A DNA stretch of 64,000 nt, taken from NCBI RefSeq assembly GCF_900106045.1, contig NZ_LT629802.1, forward strand, positions 5,394,001 to 5,458,000, given 5' to 3'. The translations under genes were made by a program, and so were the position numbers. Each line of letters begins with the position of its first letter. The first letter of the stretch is position 1. Positions 23,530 to 34,769 of this stretch are shown here, piece after piece. Source of the stretch: Pseudomonas mucidolens. GTDB taxonomy: Bacteria > Pseudomonadota > Gammaproteobacteria > Pseudomonadales > Pseudomonadaceae. The notes below the pieces were generated by a model. The model did no database searches and was not told the origin of the DNA. It was given only the letters and a program-made list of their open reading frames with translations.

Positions 23530-23826
23530 ATGGATGTCAGCAAGACCAAGAGCAGTTTCTACCGGCGTCTGTATGTGGCGTATCTGATCGACCGCCAGTT
23601 AGCCAGCAGCGTCCCGGCCCTGACCGATATCACCGGCATGCCGCGCCGCACGGCACAGGACACGATTGGTGCGTTGGCGGACCTGGATATCGTGTGTGAG
23701 TTCGAGCAGGAAGACGGTGCCCGCAATCATGCCGGACGCTATCGCATTCGCAGCTGGGGGGCGATCGATCCGCGCTGGATTGAAGGCAATCTGGCGCAGA
23801 TCAAGCGGGTCTTGGATTATCCCTGA
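23530..23826 (+). CDS. small winged helix-turn-helix protein
   Basis: A 98-residue protein, mostly a DNA-binding winged helix: LYVAYLIDRQLASSVPALTDITGMPRRTAQDTIGALADLDI is the recognition unit, and the RYRIRSWGAID region forms the wing. Its ATG follows AAGAGGACGG. It follows the metallopeptidase gene by 17 bases (likely operon) and its last 10 bases overlap the end of convergent elaA. Targets unknown. Confidence 0.75.
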   Translation: MDVSKTKSSFYRRLYVAYLIDRQLASSVPALTDITGMPRRTAQDTIGALADLDIVCEFEQEDGARNHAGRYRIRSWGAIDPRWIEGNLAQIKRVLDYP

Positions 23827-24272
23827 CGACGCATGCCGATGTGCGCAATACCATCTTCGAGGTATTCCTCGCCCACAGCCACAAATCCATAGCCTGCGTA
23901 ATACCCCTGCAAATGTGCCTGGGCTGAGAGAAAGATCGGCGTTTCGGGCCAGATGACGTCGATCTGCCTGAGCGTTTCTTCCATCATCTGATGGCCTAGC
24001 CCGGTGCCTCGTGCCACCGGTGCGACGATCACTCGCCCGATCACCACGTCACCGTTGTGGGAGGTCGGGTCGAGCAGCCGCAGGTAGGCCACCAGTTGCT
24101 GATCTTTCCAGCCCGTCAGGTGATGGGTGTCACCCACCAGGTCCTGGTCGTCGATGTCTTGATAGAGGCATTTCTGCTCAATCACAAACACTTCCTGGCG
24201 CAGGCGCAGGATGGCGTACAACTGTTCCTTGCCCAGCTGTGTGTGATGTTTGCAAACCCAGTCAATTGTCAT
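23817..24272 (-). CDS. elaA: GNAT-family N-acetyltransferase ElaA
   Basis: A 151-residue cytoplasmic acetyltransferase of the ElaA type. It has LYAILRLRQEVFVIEQKC near the N-terminus, the acetyl-CoA-binding VARGTGLGHQMMEE loop (R/Q-x-x-G-x-G/A), and AQAHLQGYYAGYGF at the C-terminus. The substrate is unknown. ATG 24272 follows GGGA; an upstream in-frame ATG would add 40 residues not seen in the family. It overlaps the convergent helix-turn-helix gene by 10 bases. Confidence 0.9.
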   Translation of the reverse strand: MTIDWVCKHHTQLGKEQLYAILRLRQEVFVIEQKCLYQDIDDQDLVGDTHHLTGWKDQQLVAYLRLLDPTSHNGDVVIGRVIVAPVARGTGLGHQMMEETLRQIDVIWPETPIFLSAQAHLQGYYAGYGFVAVGEEYLEDGIAHIGMRRQG

Positions 24273-24527
24273 TGTTCCCGCTCGCGTAAAAATCTGTTCT
24301 GGATAGTAATGCCCGTGACCGAGGCCTGTCTTGGGCGCCGTGCAAACAGCTGGAAATCGACTATTGTGTGAATAGAGGCAAATTGATATCACTGGTTACT
24401 TTCACCGCTGACCTCTTTGTGTAAGCTGCTGCACAGTGCGAGCGATAAGCTACAGTCAGAGTCTGGCCGCCCTTCGGCCCGGCGTCACCGCCCGCAACAA
24501 TCTGCCCGCTGTGCAAGGACATTAAGC

Positions 24528-25265
24528 ATGTTGCGATTGTCTCGTGCCGTTGCTGTGCTCGTACTGCTGACGCTGGCCCCGGCAGCGGCAGCGGAACGCT
24601 TGCGCCTGGTCGCTGACGCGTGGCCACCGTTTACCGATGTCACGCTGCTTAATGGTGGATTGGCCACCGACATCGTCACCACGGCCCTGGCGCGCGCCGG
24701 CTATCCCAGTGATTTCAAGCAAGTGCCATGGGCCAGGGCGTTGATGGGAGTGGGGGACGGTCGTTATGACGTGCTGATCAATGCCTGGTACGACGATACG
24801 CGTAAGCAGTTGGGGCAGTTTTCCGCCGAGTATTTGCTTAACCGCGTGCGTTTCCTCAAGCGTCGGGACGATCCCGTGGAGTTCCAGAACCTGCAGCAGC
24901 TGCAGGCTTATCCCATTGCCGTGGTGCGTGGTTATGCTTATTCGACGGACTTCGACGCGGAGCCCGGGTTGCAGAAAATTCCGGTGCATAACTTTGCCAT
25001 GGCGGTGCGCATGCTTGCGGCTGAACGGGTAAGGTTGACGGTGGAAGATGAGTATGTCGCGCGCTATTACCTGGCGCGGGAGTCACCGCGGGTGCGTAAC
25101 GCGCTGGAGTTCTTGCCCAAGACCTTGAGTGAAAACAGCCTGCATATCCTCGTCAGCCTGAAAAACCCGAAGCATGAGCAGATCGTCGCCGGGTTTGATC
25201 GGGAGATTGCCCGGATGAAGGCAGATGGCAGTTATGCGCGTCTGCTGAAGCGGCATGGGATGTAG
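24528..25265 (+). CDS. periplasmic amino acid-type substrate-binding protein
   Basis: A 245-residue protein of the SBP_bac_3 family: Sec signal to about residue 22 (LTLAPAAAAERL), then LRLVADAWPPFTD, DIVTTALARAGY, DVLINAWYDD and a C-terminal IARMKADGSYARLLKRHGM, the usual binding-protein ending. No permease or ATPase is adjacent, so it is an orphan binding protein or sensor. ATG 24528 follows AAGGAC at 7 bases. Confidence 0.85.
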   Translation: MLRLSRAVAVLVLLTLAPAAAAERLRLVADAWPPFTDVTLLNGGLATDIVTTALARAGYPSDFKQVPWARALMGVGDGRYDVLINAWYDDTRKQLGQFSAEYLLNRVRFLKRRDDPVEFQNLQQLQAYPIAVVRGYAYSTDFDAEPGLQKIPVHNFAMAVRMLAAERVRLTVEDEYVARYYLARESPRVRNALEFLPKTLSENSLHILVSLKNPKHEQIVAGFDREIARMKADGSYARLLKRHGM

Positions 25266-25278
25266 GGCGCAGCGCTCT

Positions 25279-27450
25279 CTAGCCCTTCATCAAGTGCGCG
25301 GCCAAGGTCCGCAGCGGTCCGAGCTGCCGACAGATCAACGCCAACTGCGTCTGTACCAAGCGTTGTCCTTCATCGATCTCATCGGGCATCTGTTCCAGAT
25401 CCACCGCCAAGGCTTCTTCGGCATCGCTCTGAATGGCGATCGGTTGCTTGTTGGCCAGTCCCGCAGCGATCTCGTCGATGCTCGCTGCGAGGCTCTTGCC
25501 GGCGCCTTCGATCAAGTGTTCACGGACTTCAGATGGCAGTTGGGTTTCGCGGTGAGCGCCGAGCCCCGAGAGGTAGCTGAGCAAGGTGTGGGACAGCACC
25601 AGAAAGCGGAAGCCAACGTCGGCTTCCTTGCGGAAGTGTCCCGGCTCCATCAGCATATTCGCCAGGGTGGTGGACAGCGCGGCATCGGCGTTGTGGGCAT
25701 TGCGCCGCGCCAGTCGGTAAGCCAGGTCGTCGCGCTTGCCGGCCGCGTATTGCTGCATGATTTGCCGCAGATAGATGCTGTTGCACGTCAGGGTATTGGC
25801 CAGCACCTTGTTCAGGCGTCGACCTTGCCAATCCGGTAGAAACAGGAACACCGCCAGCCCGGCGATCAGGCTGCCCAGCAGGGTATCGAACAAGCGTGGC
25901 AGGAACAGTCCATAGCCGTCGCCCACCTGATTGAAGCAGAACAGCACCATCAGCGTAATCGCCGCGGTGGCCAGGGTGTAGCGGGTGGTGCGGTTGATAA
26001 AGAACACCAGCCCGGCGGCGATCGCGAACATCGACTGCACCAAGGGGCTGGGGAACAGATCAAACAGCGCCCAGGCCACCGTCAGACCAATGGCTGTGCC
26101 GATGATCCGCTGGCCGAGCTTGCGCCGGGTGGCGCCGTAGTTCGGTTGGCAGACAAACAGTGTGGTGAGGATGATCCAGTAACCCTGGGACGGATGGATC
26201 AGATGCACCATGAAATAGCCGACGCTCAGTGCCAGAGACAAGCGCAACGCATGCCGGAACAGCAACGATGTGGGCGTCAGTTGAGTGCGCAAGCGGGTCC
26301 ACATTTCGTTGAGGTTGCGTGGCGAGCGATCCAGCAGATTGCTGTCGCTGGCCTCTGCCAGGCTGTCGGGATTGCTCGCGTCGCTGAGCAAGCGGTCCAG
26401 CGTCGAGAGGTTGGCGGCCAGGGCCCGCAGCGAGCGCAGCAGGCCGCGCCAAGCCGGGTTGCTCTGGATGCGCAGGTGTTCCAGGGACGCATTCAGGTCG
26501 CCCAGGGCCTCGGCGAAGCTGGCGTCATACACGAACGGTTGGCGCAGTTGGATCGATTCGGCAAGCGTCTGGCAGGCTTTGCCTTGCTGGCGCAACAGGC
26601 GCTGGCAACGGAACAGCACGTCGCTGTGGAAGAAGGCTTCAGCCAGGGCGTTGTAGGGATAGTGGGAGGAACTGGCGCGCTCGTGGATGTCCTGGGCCAG
26701 GAAGTAGAGCTTGAGGTAGCGGCTGACTTTCGAACCCGGTCGACCATTGCCCACACGGTGCAAGATGATTTCCTTCGCAGCGTTCAACGCGGCCACGACA
26801 CGCCCGTTCTGTTGGGCCAGTTCCAGGCGCCGCGCTTCTACATCCAGCTGGCGAATGGGCTCGAACAGCGATGACTTGAGCTTGAGGTAGCGCCCCAGCT
26901 CGCGAAACAGCCGTGCCAGACTCTGTTGCACCGGCTGATTGGAAAACAGCAACTGCCACAACACCGAGAGCGCGCCGTACCAGGCGGCACCGGCCACCAA
27001 CAGCAACGGCTCGTGCCAGAAGTCGGTGACAGCGCCGCCGCGCTGGTCCACGGCGATCATGGTGTAGACCGACAGAATCAAGGTGGCCGAGGCAATCGCG
27101 CCATAGCGCTCACCCAACGCGCCGAGCATGGTCAGGCTGAAACTGGCCAGGGCCAGGGCGATGGCGAAAACCCAGGGATAGGGAAACAGCAGCTCCACCG
27201 ACAGCGCCGCCACGCTGAAACACACCAGCGTGACTGCCAGGGCGTTGAGGCGGCCTTGCCAGCTGTCATCGGTCTCGGCCAGGGCGCTGGCGATAATCCC
27301 CAGGAACAGCGGAATCAACAGCGTCATTTCATCCTGATACCAGCACAGCGTCATGCTGCCGGTGAGGGCGATGAATACCCGTACGCTGTAACTGAACTTA
27401 TCCAGTGCCCAAAGGCGGCGCATGGACTGCTTGAACGAGGTCGATGACAT
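25279..27450 (-). CDS. FUSC/YccS-family inner-membrane protein
   Basis: A 723-residue protein with two blocks of about five to six membrane segments (about 20-170 and 395-520) separated and followed by long helical cytoplasmic parts, the FUSC layout of YccS/YhfK. HPSQGYWIILTTLFVCQPNYGATRRKLGQR is the family signature before the second block. Members are related to aromatic-acid efflux pumps but most are uncharacterised; no membrane-fusion partner is adjacent. The ATG at 27450 was chosen over a TTG eight codons upstream. It converges with the binding-protein gene. Confidence 0.88.
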   Translation of the reverse strand: MSSTSFKQSMRRLWALDKFSYSVRVFIALTGSMTLCWYQDEMTLLIPLFLGIIASALAETDDSWQGRLNALAVTLVCFSVAALSVELLFPYPWVFAIALALASFSLTMLGALGERYGAIASATLILSVYTMIAVDQRGGAVTDFWHEPLLLVAGAAWYGALSVLWQLLFSNQPVQQSLARLFRELGRYLKLKSSLFEPIRQLDVEARRLELAQQNGRVVAALNAAKEIILHRVGNGRPGSKVSRYLKLYFLAQDIHERASSSHYPYNALAEAFFHSDVLFRCQRLLRQQGKACQTLAESIQLRQPFVYDASFAEALGDLNASLEHLRIQSNPAWRGLLRSLRALAANLSTLDRLLSDASNPDSLAEASDSNLLDRSPRNLNEMWTRLRTQLTPTSLLFRHALRLSLALSVGYFMVHLIHPSQGYWIILTTLFVCQPNYGATRRKLGQRIIGTAIGLTVAWALFDLFPSPLVQSMFAIAAGLVFFINRTTRYTLATAAITLMVLFCFNQVGDGYGLFLPRLFDTLLGSLIAGLAVFLFLPDWQGRRLNKVLANTLTCNSIYLRQIMQQYAAGKRDDLAYRLARRNAHNADAALSTTLANMLMEPGHFRKEADVGFRFLVLSHTLLSYLSGLGAHRETQLPSEVREHLIEGAGKSLAASIDEIAAGLANKQPIAIQSDAEEALAVDLEQMPDEIDEGQRLVQTQLALICRQLGPLRTLAAHLMKG

Positions 27451-27707
27451 GAAGTCTGGGGTCTTCCGGGACAATGTCGCTAAATTGAGCCAGTAATGAC
27501 GTTACGGCAAGCGTGACGATCACATCCAGGAGCACATTTTATTCCAATCTGGTTTTTGAGAGGGGCGGGGGCGGGTGCATATTTGGGGTCGCGGCTACGG
27601 CTAATTGCAGTTTCGTCCGGATGGCGAAGCCTTTTCAAGGTTTTTGAGGTCACTCAGCACGCTGAAGAGCTGTTTTGATCTGAGGTGGATGGTTCTTTTG
27701 TGTTGAG

Positions 27708-27901
27708 CTTGAGATCCGCCCCTCACCCTAACCCTCTCCCGGAGGGAGAGGGAACTGACCGAAGTGTGCCAAGAAAATCGGCGATCTGAAAAACCGTTTC
27801 GATTGCGGATTCACAGCCGATTTTTCAGGTCGATGTAAACCGCCAATATCCCCCGATCGGTCCCCTCTCCCTCCGGGAGAGGGTTAGGGGCGGATCTCAA
27901 G
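27708..27901. repeat. 194-bp inverted-repeat element (CCCTAACCCTCTCCC family)
   Basis: Both ends carry about 38-base inverted arms running from CTTGAGATCCGCCCCT through AACCCTCTCCCGGAGG. The middle holds a second hairpin (AAATCGGC with GCCGATTT, and CTGAAAAA with TTTTTCAG). Related copies lie at 53771-54090. It sits in the 583-base gap between the FUSC and HI0933-type genes; the rest of that gap (27451-27707 and 27902-28033) shows no gene. Confidence 0.85.
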
Positions 27902-28033
27902 CCGGCCACCTATCGTACTGCCCGCCGCAGCATTCACCACAAAGCCCACTTCGCCAACAGACCTCGACAGCGCGTACCAACCCGATACCACGGACTTTTC
28001 AAGCACCTTGAGCCCGCTGGTTCTAACCTCCGA

Positions 28034-29212
28034 TCAGACGTATTGCGCCGCCGCGTAGCCCGAAGCCCAGGCCCACTGGAAATTGAACCCGCCCAGGTGA
28101 CCGGTCACATCCAGCACTTCGCCGATGAAATACAAGCCAGGGCTTTTCAACGACTCCATGGTCTTGGACGACACCTCCCGCGTATCCACGCCCCCCAAGG
28201 TCACTTCCGCCGTGCGATAACCCTCGGTGCCCGCCGGAATCAACTGCCAGCTTCCCAGCGTGTGGGCGATCTCCGCCAATTCTGCATGGGTGTACTGTTT
28301 CATCGGCTTGGAAACAAACCACTGTTCTGCCAGCAGATTGGCCATCTTCTTGGTGAAAATCTCCCCGAGCAGGGTTTTCAGTTCGCTGTTGGGCCGTTCG
28401 GCTTGTTGCTGTTGCAGCCAGGCGTGGGCGTCATGGTCTGGCAGCAGATTGATTTCGACGGTATCGCCGGACTCCCAATAGGAGGAAATCTGCAAGATCG
28501 CCGGCCCGCTCAAGCCACGATGGGTAAACAGAATGTTTTCGCGAAAACTCTGGTCATTGCAGCTCACCAGGCAATCCACCGAAGTGCCGGACAGCTCGGT
28601 GCACAGTTCCCTGAGCTGATCGGTGATGGTGAACGGCACCAGGCCGGCACGGGTCGGCAGCAGTTCATGGCCGAACTGTCTGGCCACTTGATAGCCGAAC
28701 CCGGTGGCGCCCAGCGTAGGAATCGACAACCCGCCAGTGGCGATCACCAGGGATTCGCATCGCAGCTCGCCCAGGGTGGTCTGGAGCTGATAACCCGATT
28801 CGAGTTTGTCGATCTGCTGGATCGATGTGTCCAGGTGCAGGTTCACGCCGGTCTGGATGCACTCGTCCAGCAACATACCGAGAATGTCGCTGGATTTGTT
28901 GTCGCAGAACAGCTGGCCGAGTTTTTTCTCGTGGTACGGCACGCCGTGCTTGGCCACCAATCCAATGAAATCCCACTGGGTATAGCGGGCCAGCGCCGAC
29001 TTGCAGAAGTGTGCGTTCTGCGACAGGAAGTTGGCCGGCTCGGTGTACATATTGGTGAAATTGCAGCGACCACCGCCAGACATCAGGATCTTCTTGCCGG
29101 CCTTGTTCGCATGGTCGATCAACATCACCGTGCGCCCACGCCCCGCGGCGGTCAGCGCGCACATCAAGCCTGCGGCGCCGGCGCCAATGATCACAACTTC
29201 GGTCGAGCGCAA
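28034..29212 (-). CDS. HI0933/YhiN-family FAD-dependent oxidoreductase
   Basis: A 392-residue flavoprotein: FAD-binding VVIIGAGAAGLMCA at the N-terminus, MSGGGRCNFTNM, VIATGGLSIPTLGATGFGY, THRGLSGPAILQIS and the C-terminal GEVLDVTGHLGGFNFQWAWASG, all hallmarks of this family. Its reaction is unknown. The start is a TTG at 29212, preceded by GAGGA at about 8 bases; the in-frame ATG farther upstream would translate through a REPIN, so it is rejected. Downstream of dbpA on the same strand. Confidence 0.9.
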   Translation of the reverse strand: MRSTEVVIIGAGAAGLMCALTAAGRGRTVMLIDHANKAGKKILMSGGGRCNFTNMYTEPANFLSQNAHFCKSALARYTQWDFIGLVAKHGVPYHEKKLGQLFCDNKSSDILGMLLDECIQTGVNLHLDTSIQQIDKLESGYQLQTTLGELRCESLVIATGGLSIPTLGATGFGYQVARQFGHELLPTRAGLVPFTITDQLRELCTELSGTSVDCLVSCNDQSFRENILFTHRGLSGPAILQISSYWESGDTVEINLLPDHDAHAWLQQQQAERPNSELKTLLGEIFTKKMANLLAEQWFVSKPMKQYTHAELAEIAHTLGSWQLIPAGTEGYRTAEVTLGGVDTREVSSKTMESLKSPGLYFIGEVLDVTGHLGGFNFQWAWASGYAAAQYV

Positions 29213-29242
29213 AACGGTGTCCTCATACAGGAATCGATACGA

Positions 29243-29349
29243 CCCTGTAGGAGTGAGCTTGCTCGCGAAAAACGTCAACGATAACGCGTGCTGTCTGGCT
29301 TGACGCCGCGCGCTCAGGTTTTTCGCGAGCAAGCTCGCTCCTACAGGGG
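29243..29349. repeat. REPIN, type A
   Basis: Inverted arms CCCTGTAGGAGTGAGCTTGC and its near-complement, with the conserved inner stretch AACGTCAACGATAACGCG. It fills the gap between dbpA and the HI0933-type gene. Confidence 0.9.
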
Positions 29350-29361
29350 CGAGCGGTGTCT

Positions 29362-30747
<1,386 letters not shown>

Positions 30748-30861
30748 GGGACTGGCTCTGCAAAACAAAATGTCGCGTAGTGTAACAGCCCCCTGTGGAA
30801 TTCCCCGCATGTTCTGACGAGGGGAGGAGGGCAGCCATAAGCTTGAAGCTGGTAGCTGTCC

Positions 30862-32289
30862 CTAGTGCTCCACATCGTGCTCGCGATTGACCACGCGTTT
30901 GCCATCCTTGGGCGACAGTTGCAGGAAAATCGCCGCCGCCAGCATCGCCATGATGCCCACGGTGAGGAAGGTCAATTGGAACGCTCCCAGCACGGTGTTG
31001 ACGCCATCGTTGCCGGGTTCGGCGGTAAAGCCGCCGAGCAAGGCGCCGGCACAGGCCACCCCCAGGCTCAGGGCCAGTTGCGCCACCACCGACAACAGGC
31101 TGTTGCCGCTGCTGGCCTGGGCGTCATCGAGGTCGATCAGGGTCACGGTGTTCATCGCGGTAAACTGCAGCGAGTTGATCGCCCCGAGCACCGCCAGCAT
31201 GGCTAGCAACAACGGATAAGGTGTCTGCTCGCTGACCAGGCCCATGCTCGCCAACATCAACCCCAATGCCAGCGTGTTACCGGTCAGGACGATGCGATAA
31301 CCCAGACGCTCGATCAGCGGCCGTGCGAGGGACTTGGCGACCATCGCCGCGGCCGCCAGGGGCAGCATGCTCATCCCGGCCTGGGAGGGCGAGTAACCCA
31401 GGGCAAGCTGTAGCAGCAACGGCACCAGGAACGGCAGGGCGCCGCTGCCCAGGCGCGCGAACAGGTTGCCGAGAATGCCCACGGCAAATGTCCGGGTCTT
31501 GAACAGCCGCGGCGAGAACAGCGGGTTTTCGATGTGCCCGGCCCGCAGCCAATAGGCCGCCAGGCACGCCATGCCGCCGAACAGCAGCAACATCACGCGC
31601 AGGTGCGGCAAGTGCAGTTCGCCGAGGCCTTCCATGGCGATGGTGATGAACATCATCGCCGCGCCAAACAACAGGAATCCCAGGCTGTCGAAGCGCGTGC
31701 GTTCGCTGCCGCGCAGGTCGGGGATGAACTTCCACACGGCGTAGCAACCGATCAGTCCCACGGGCAGGTTGATCAGGAAGATCCAGTGCCACGTCAGGTA
31801 CTGCACCATCCAGCCACCCATGGTCGGCCCGAGCAACGGGCCGAGCAGGCCGGGAATCGTGATGAACCCCATGATTCGCACCAGCTCCGAACGCGGGTAG
31901 GCGCGCAGCACCACCAGTCGGCCCACCGGCAACATCAGCGCGCCTCCAAGGCCCTGGATCACCCGCGCGCCGATCAGCATCGACAGGCTGTTGGACAGCG
32001 CGCAGAGCAATGAGCCGAGACTGAACAGCAGGATGGCGCTGAAGAAGATGTTCTTGGTACCGAAGCGATCGGCGATCCAGCCCGACGCCGGGATCAGCAA
32101 CGCCACGGTGAGCATGTAGGCGATGATCACGCCTTGCATGCGCAGTGGGTTTTCCGCCAGGTCCTGCGCCATGGCGGGCAGTGCTGTATTTAGAATCGTC
32201 CCGTCGAGCGACTGCATGAAAAAGGCAATTGCCACCACCCAAGGAATCCAGCGGGCAGTCTTGGCATCTAGCTCGACACGATTGGGCAT
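30862..32289 (-). CDS. DHA2-family MFS exporter (MdtD/EmrB-like)
   Basis: A 475-residue inner-membrane major-facilitator protein with about 14 hydrophobic segments. It has the DHA2 motif LDGTILNTALPAMAQDL in helix 1, ADRFGTKN in loop 2-3, GLGGALMLPVGRL and PGLLGPLLGPTMGGW (drug-antiporter motif C). MdtD-like transporters export drugs or amphiphiles. It starts 35 bases after the RhlA-like gene on the same strand, so it may export the hydroxyalkanoyloxy-alkanoate product of that enzyme; this is inference from gene order. Confidence 0.88.
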   Translation of the reverse strand: MPNRVELDAKTARWIPWVVAIAFFMQSLDGTILNTALPAMAQDLAENPLRMQGVIIAYMLTVALLIPASGWIADRFGTKNIFFSAILLFSLGSLLCALSNSLSMLIGARVIQGLGGALMLPVGRLVVLRAYPRSELVRIMGFITIPGLLGPLLGPTMGGWMVQYLTWHWIFLINLPVGLIGCYAVWKFIPDLRGSERTRFDSLGFLLFGAAMMFITIAMEGLGELHLPHLRVMLLLFGGMACLAAYWLRAGHIENPLFSPRLFKTRTFAVGILGNLFARLGSGALPFLVPLLLQLALGYSPSQAGMSMLPLAAAAMVAKSLARPLIERLGYRIVLTGNTLALGLMLASMGLVSEQTPYPLLLAMLAVLGAINSLQFTAMNTVTLIDLDDAQASSGNSLLSVVAQLALSLGVACAGALLGGFTAEPGNDGVNTVLGAFQLTFLTVGIMAMLAAAIFLQLSPKDGKRVVNREHDVEH

Positions 32290-32324
32290 GAGGTCCCTTT
32301 TCTCAGCTGGCGATGGGGTGCCGA

Positions 32325-33215
32325 TTATGCGCCATCCACTGCCTCATTTCCCATTGGCGGTTGGTCTATATCGGAGAGCGGGACGTTTTTGCCCACCAGG
32401 AAATCGATCAGTATCCGATGCACGGCGACCGCTGCTTCGCGGGATTCTAGGTCTAGCAAGTGCCCGGTGTGTTCGGCGGTGGCGAAGCTGCTGCGCCCTA
32501 CATACTGCTTGAACGACTGCGCCTCAATGGCGGGGGTGTATTCGTCCAGCGCACCGTTGAGAAAGTGCACAGGGGTTTTGATCTGGCGCAATTGCGGCAA
32601 GTAGTTGCCATCGCCCAAGGCCAGCACCTGATGAATATGAAAGCGCGCCTGCCGGTACTCGGTGGTGGCCATGTTCGACAGATGACGGTGGTTATTGCGC
32701 TTGAGCCGGGACGAGAGAAATTTACCGACGGTTTCGTTGAGCAGGTGGCCGACGGCGGATTTATCGTCGGCCTCGATCAGTACCCGCACGCGCTCCACGT
32801 ATTCGAGCATGGGCTGGTTGAGGTGAGGCGCCAGGGCCATCACCACCGAGCTTTCGATGGAGGGCGGGTTGCGGGCCAGGGTCAGCAGCGTCGAGATGCC
32901 GCCCCAGGAGGCCGATACCAGGTGGTTGACTTCGAAGCGTTCCACCAGCGCCCTGAGGATTTCCACTTCGTCGTCCTTGGTCACCAGGTCGAGATCGGTG
33001 TTGTGGGGGCGCGAGTAGCCGGAGAACGGCAGGTCGAACATCAGCACATTGAAGTGCCCGGCCAGGCACCTGCTGGTGCGGGCAAACGAGCGGGTGGTAG
33101 ACAGCGCGCCGTTGACCAGCAGCACGGTCTTTCTCTGCGGGTCGTTGCCGAGTCGCTCTACGTGAACGTTGTAGTGCTTGAACAGCTTCTCAATGACAAA
33201 ACTTCCTTGGTGCAT
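32325..33215 (-). CDS. rhlA: RhlA-like 3-(3-hydroxyalkanoyloxy)alkanoate synthase
   Basis: A 296-residue alpha/beta hydrolase very close to P. aeruginosa RhlA (295 aa, from memory), which joins two 3-hydroxyacyl-ACP units into the lipid part of rhamnolipids. Shared stretches include [45 protein letters not shown] and [11 protein letters not shown]. The expected triad is Ser103 (SASWGG), Asp224 and His252 (GHLLDLES). PhaG is the nearest alternative but matches less well. No rhlB, rhlC or rhlRI is in the window, so free HAA surfactant is the likely product. It begins an operon with an exporter. Confidence 0.85.
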   Translation of the reverse strand: MHQGSFVIEKLFKHYNVHVERLGNDPQRKTVLLVNGALSTTRSFARTSRCLAGHFNVLMFDLPFSGYSRPHNTDLDLVTKDDEVEILRALVERFEVNHLVSASWGGISTLLTLARNPPSIESSVVMALAPHLNQPMLEYVERVRVLIEADDKSAVGHLLNETVGKFLSSRLKRNNHRHLSNMATTEYRQARFHIHQVLALGDGNYLPQLRQIKTPVHFLNGALDEYTPAIEAQSFKQYVGRSSFATAEHTGHLLDLESREAAVAVHRILIDFLVGKNVPLSDIDQPPMGNEAVDGA

Positions 33216-33452
33216 GTCAACGCTCCGGCTCGCCTTTCCCAGGCGAGGTCATGCCTCACTTGGCGGCAAGTGGGTTGAAGGGTGGCGGGACGCCACTAAC
33301 GTTTATATCGAGGTTTTTGGCGGGCGACAACAACCCATCAATCAATGGGCTGCTGTAAAGGAAGGTTCATCAAGACGCGGGGCATTCCTCTGTAGGAGAC
33401 GTGTCTTGGCGTCTCCACAAAACCCAACGCAGCATCGCCGGGATTAAGGTGC

Positions 33453-34769
33453 CTACAAGGTCAGGGTGAGGCGCTTGATCAGCGCGCCGGGCAATAAGTT
33501 GGACGAGGTGTCGCGCTGGCCATAGGTGCTGGCCGACAGCAGCAACTCGCGTTCGGCCGTCAACGCCTCCAGCTGTGAACCCAGCAGATGGTAGACGCTG
33601 TCATCAAAGCGCATGGTGCTGACCGGCGCCTTGATCTTGCCGTCTTCCACCCAGAACGTGGCGAAGCGGGTCATGCCGGTCAGGCGGGCCGCCGGCTGGT
33701 CAGAGTAGTTCAGGTACCACAGGTTGCTGATATACAAGCCTGTGCCCAATTGCTCGAGGATGTCGGCCTGGGCCAGATCACCCGCCGCCATCTGAAAGGC
33801 GCTGGGAGATTCGTCGCTGTCGGCACCATTAGCGCTCAACCCGTATTCGGCGGCGCTGCGCGAACTGACCAGGCGGCCCTCGGCCATGCCGGCGTTGATC
33901 AGGGTCACGTCGCTACGCGGATAACCGTCCCGGGAAAACGCCGGGCTCAGGGAGCCGCTGACCTGTTCATTCATGCCCACCAACGGGCTCAGCGTTTGAT
34001 CGCCGGTATACAAACGCTGCAACGGGCTGCTTTTGCTGGCGATGGACTGGGCAGAAAAACCGCCCCAGGCGAGCATGCCGATGATCTCTTCCATGGCCGC
34101 CGGCGCCAGGTACGCCCGGTATTCGCCCGGCGTCAGTGGATGCAGTGGCCGGCCCAGGAACGCCAGTTGCTCGCGGGCTTGTTGAAAGCGCTGGGCAAAC
34201 GCCGCGCTGTTCCAGGCATCGCCGGCATAACTGGCCTTGACCGCTTCACCGTTGGCATGGAACAGGCTGAAGTCGAAGTTGAAGCTGTTCGCCTGATGCC
34301 AGCCAAACGCTCCCGATGAGCTGGCGAAGCCGCGGCTTATGGGGCCCGCAGCATAAAATCCGACCAGGTCGGTGTCTTTCGCGGCGAGGCTGATGTCCGT
34401 CAGCACCTGATCCAGCTCCGGCAGTGGCTGAAGCTGTGTGTTGTGGCTTTGCCAGGCGCTGTGGTTGAGCAGCAGATAAGGATCGCGTTGCAGAAGTGGC
34501 AAGGTTTCGCGCAACTGTTGCAGGCCTTCGGCCAAGCGCTGGCGGTCAAGTTCGGGGGGCCCGGCCAGGGTGATGCCGAGGTCGGCATGGCGGCCGTTGT
34601 TGATCAGCTTCAAGTTCACGCTGGCCTGTTGCACCTGGCCAGCCTGACGCACGCGCGCATGGTTGAAGCGCACGAATTCGGATGACTCCGCCGCGTAACC
34701 GAGATGAAACTGTTCCTCTTCGGTGATGGCCTGCTTCAGCCAATCCACCAATCCCTTGAACGCCTGCAT
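33453..34769 (-). CDS. TldE/PmbA-like protein
   Basis: A 438-residue TldD/PmbA-family protein without a zinc HExxxH motif, the position of the non-catalytic TldE partner. Family-like parts are GRHADLGITLAG, FASSSGAFGWHQ, GMNEQVSGSLSPAFSRDGYP and LYISNLWYLNYSDQPAARLTGMTR. It shares the bases of TGATG with the upstream TldD-like gene (one-base overlap), implying translational coupling and a heterodimer. The 237-base gap to the RhlA gene holds no gene. Confidence 0.85.
   Translation of the reverse strand: MQAFKGLVDWLKQAITEEEQFHLGYAAESSEFVRFNHARVRQAGQVQQASVNLKLINNGRHADLGITLAGPPELDRQRLAEGLQQLRETLPLLQRDPYLLLNHSAWQSHNTQLQPLPELDQVLTDISLAAKDTDLVGFYAAGPISRGFASSSGAFGWHQANSFNFDFSLFHANGEAVKASYAGDAWNSAAFAQRFQQAREQLAFLGRPLHPLTPGEYRAYLAPAAMEEIIGMLAWGGFSAQSIASKSSPLQRLYTGDQTLSPLVGMNEQVSGSLSPAFSRDGYPRSDVTLINAGMAEGRLVSSRSAAEYGLSANGADSDESPSAFQMAAGDLAQADILEQLGTGLYISNLWYLNYSDQPAARLTGMTRFATFWVEDGKIKAPVSTMRFDDSVYHLLGSQLEALTAERELLLSASTYGQRDTSSNLLPGALIKRLTLTL

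Noticed and set aside
28034..29332. ATG at 29332 as start of the HI0933-type gene
   Set aside because: It would translate through a REPIN and add 40 residues; the TTG at 29212 with GAGGA gives the normal length.
32325..33215. PhaG (hydroxyacyl-ACP:CoA transacylase) as identity of the RhlA-like protein
   Set aside because: Long stretches such as [16 protein letters not shown] and [16 protein letters not shown] fit RhlA better than PhaG as remembered; phylogeny would settle it.
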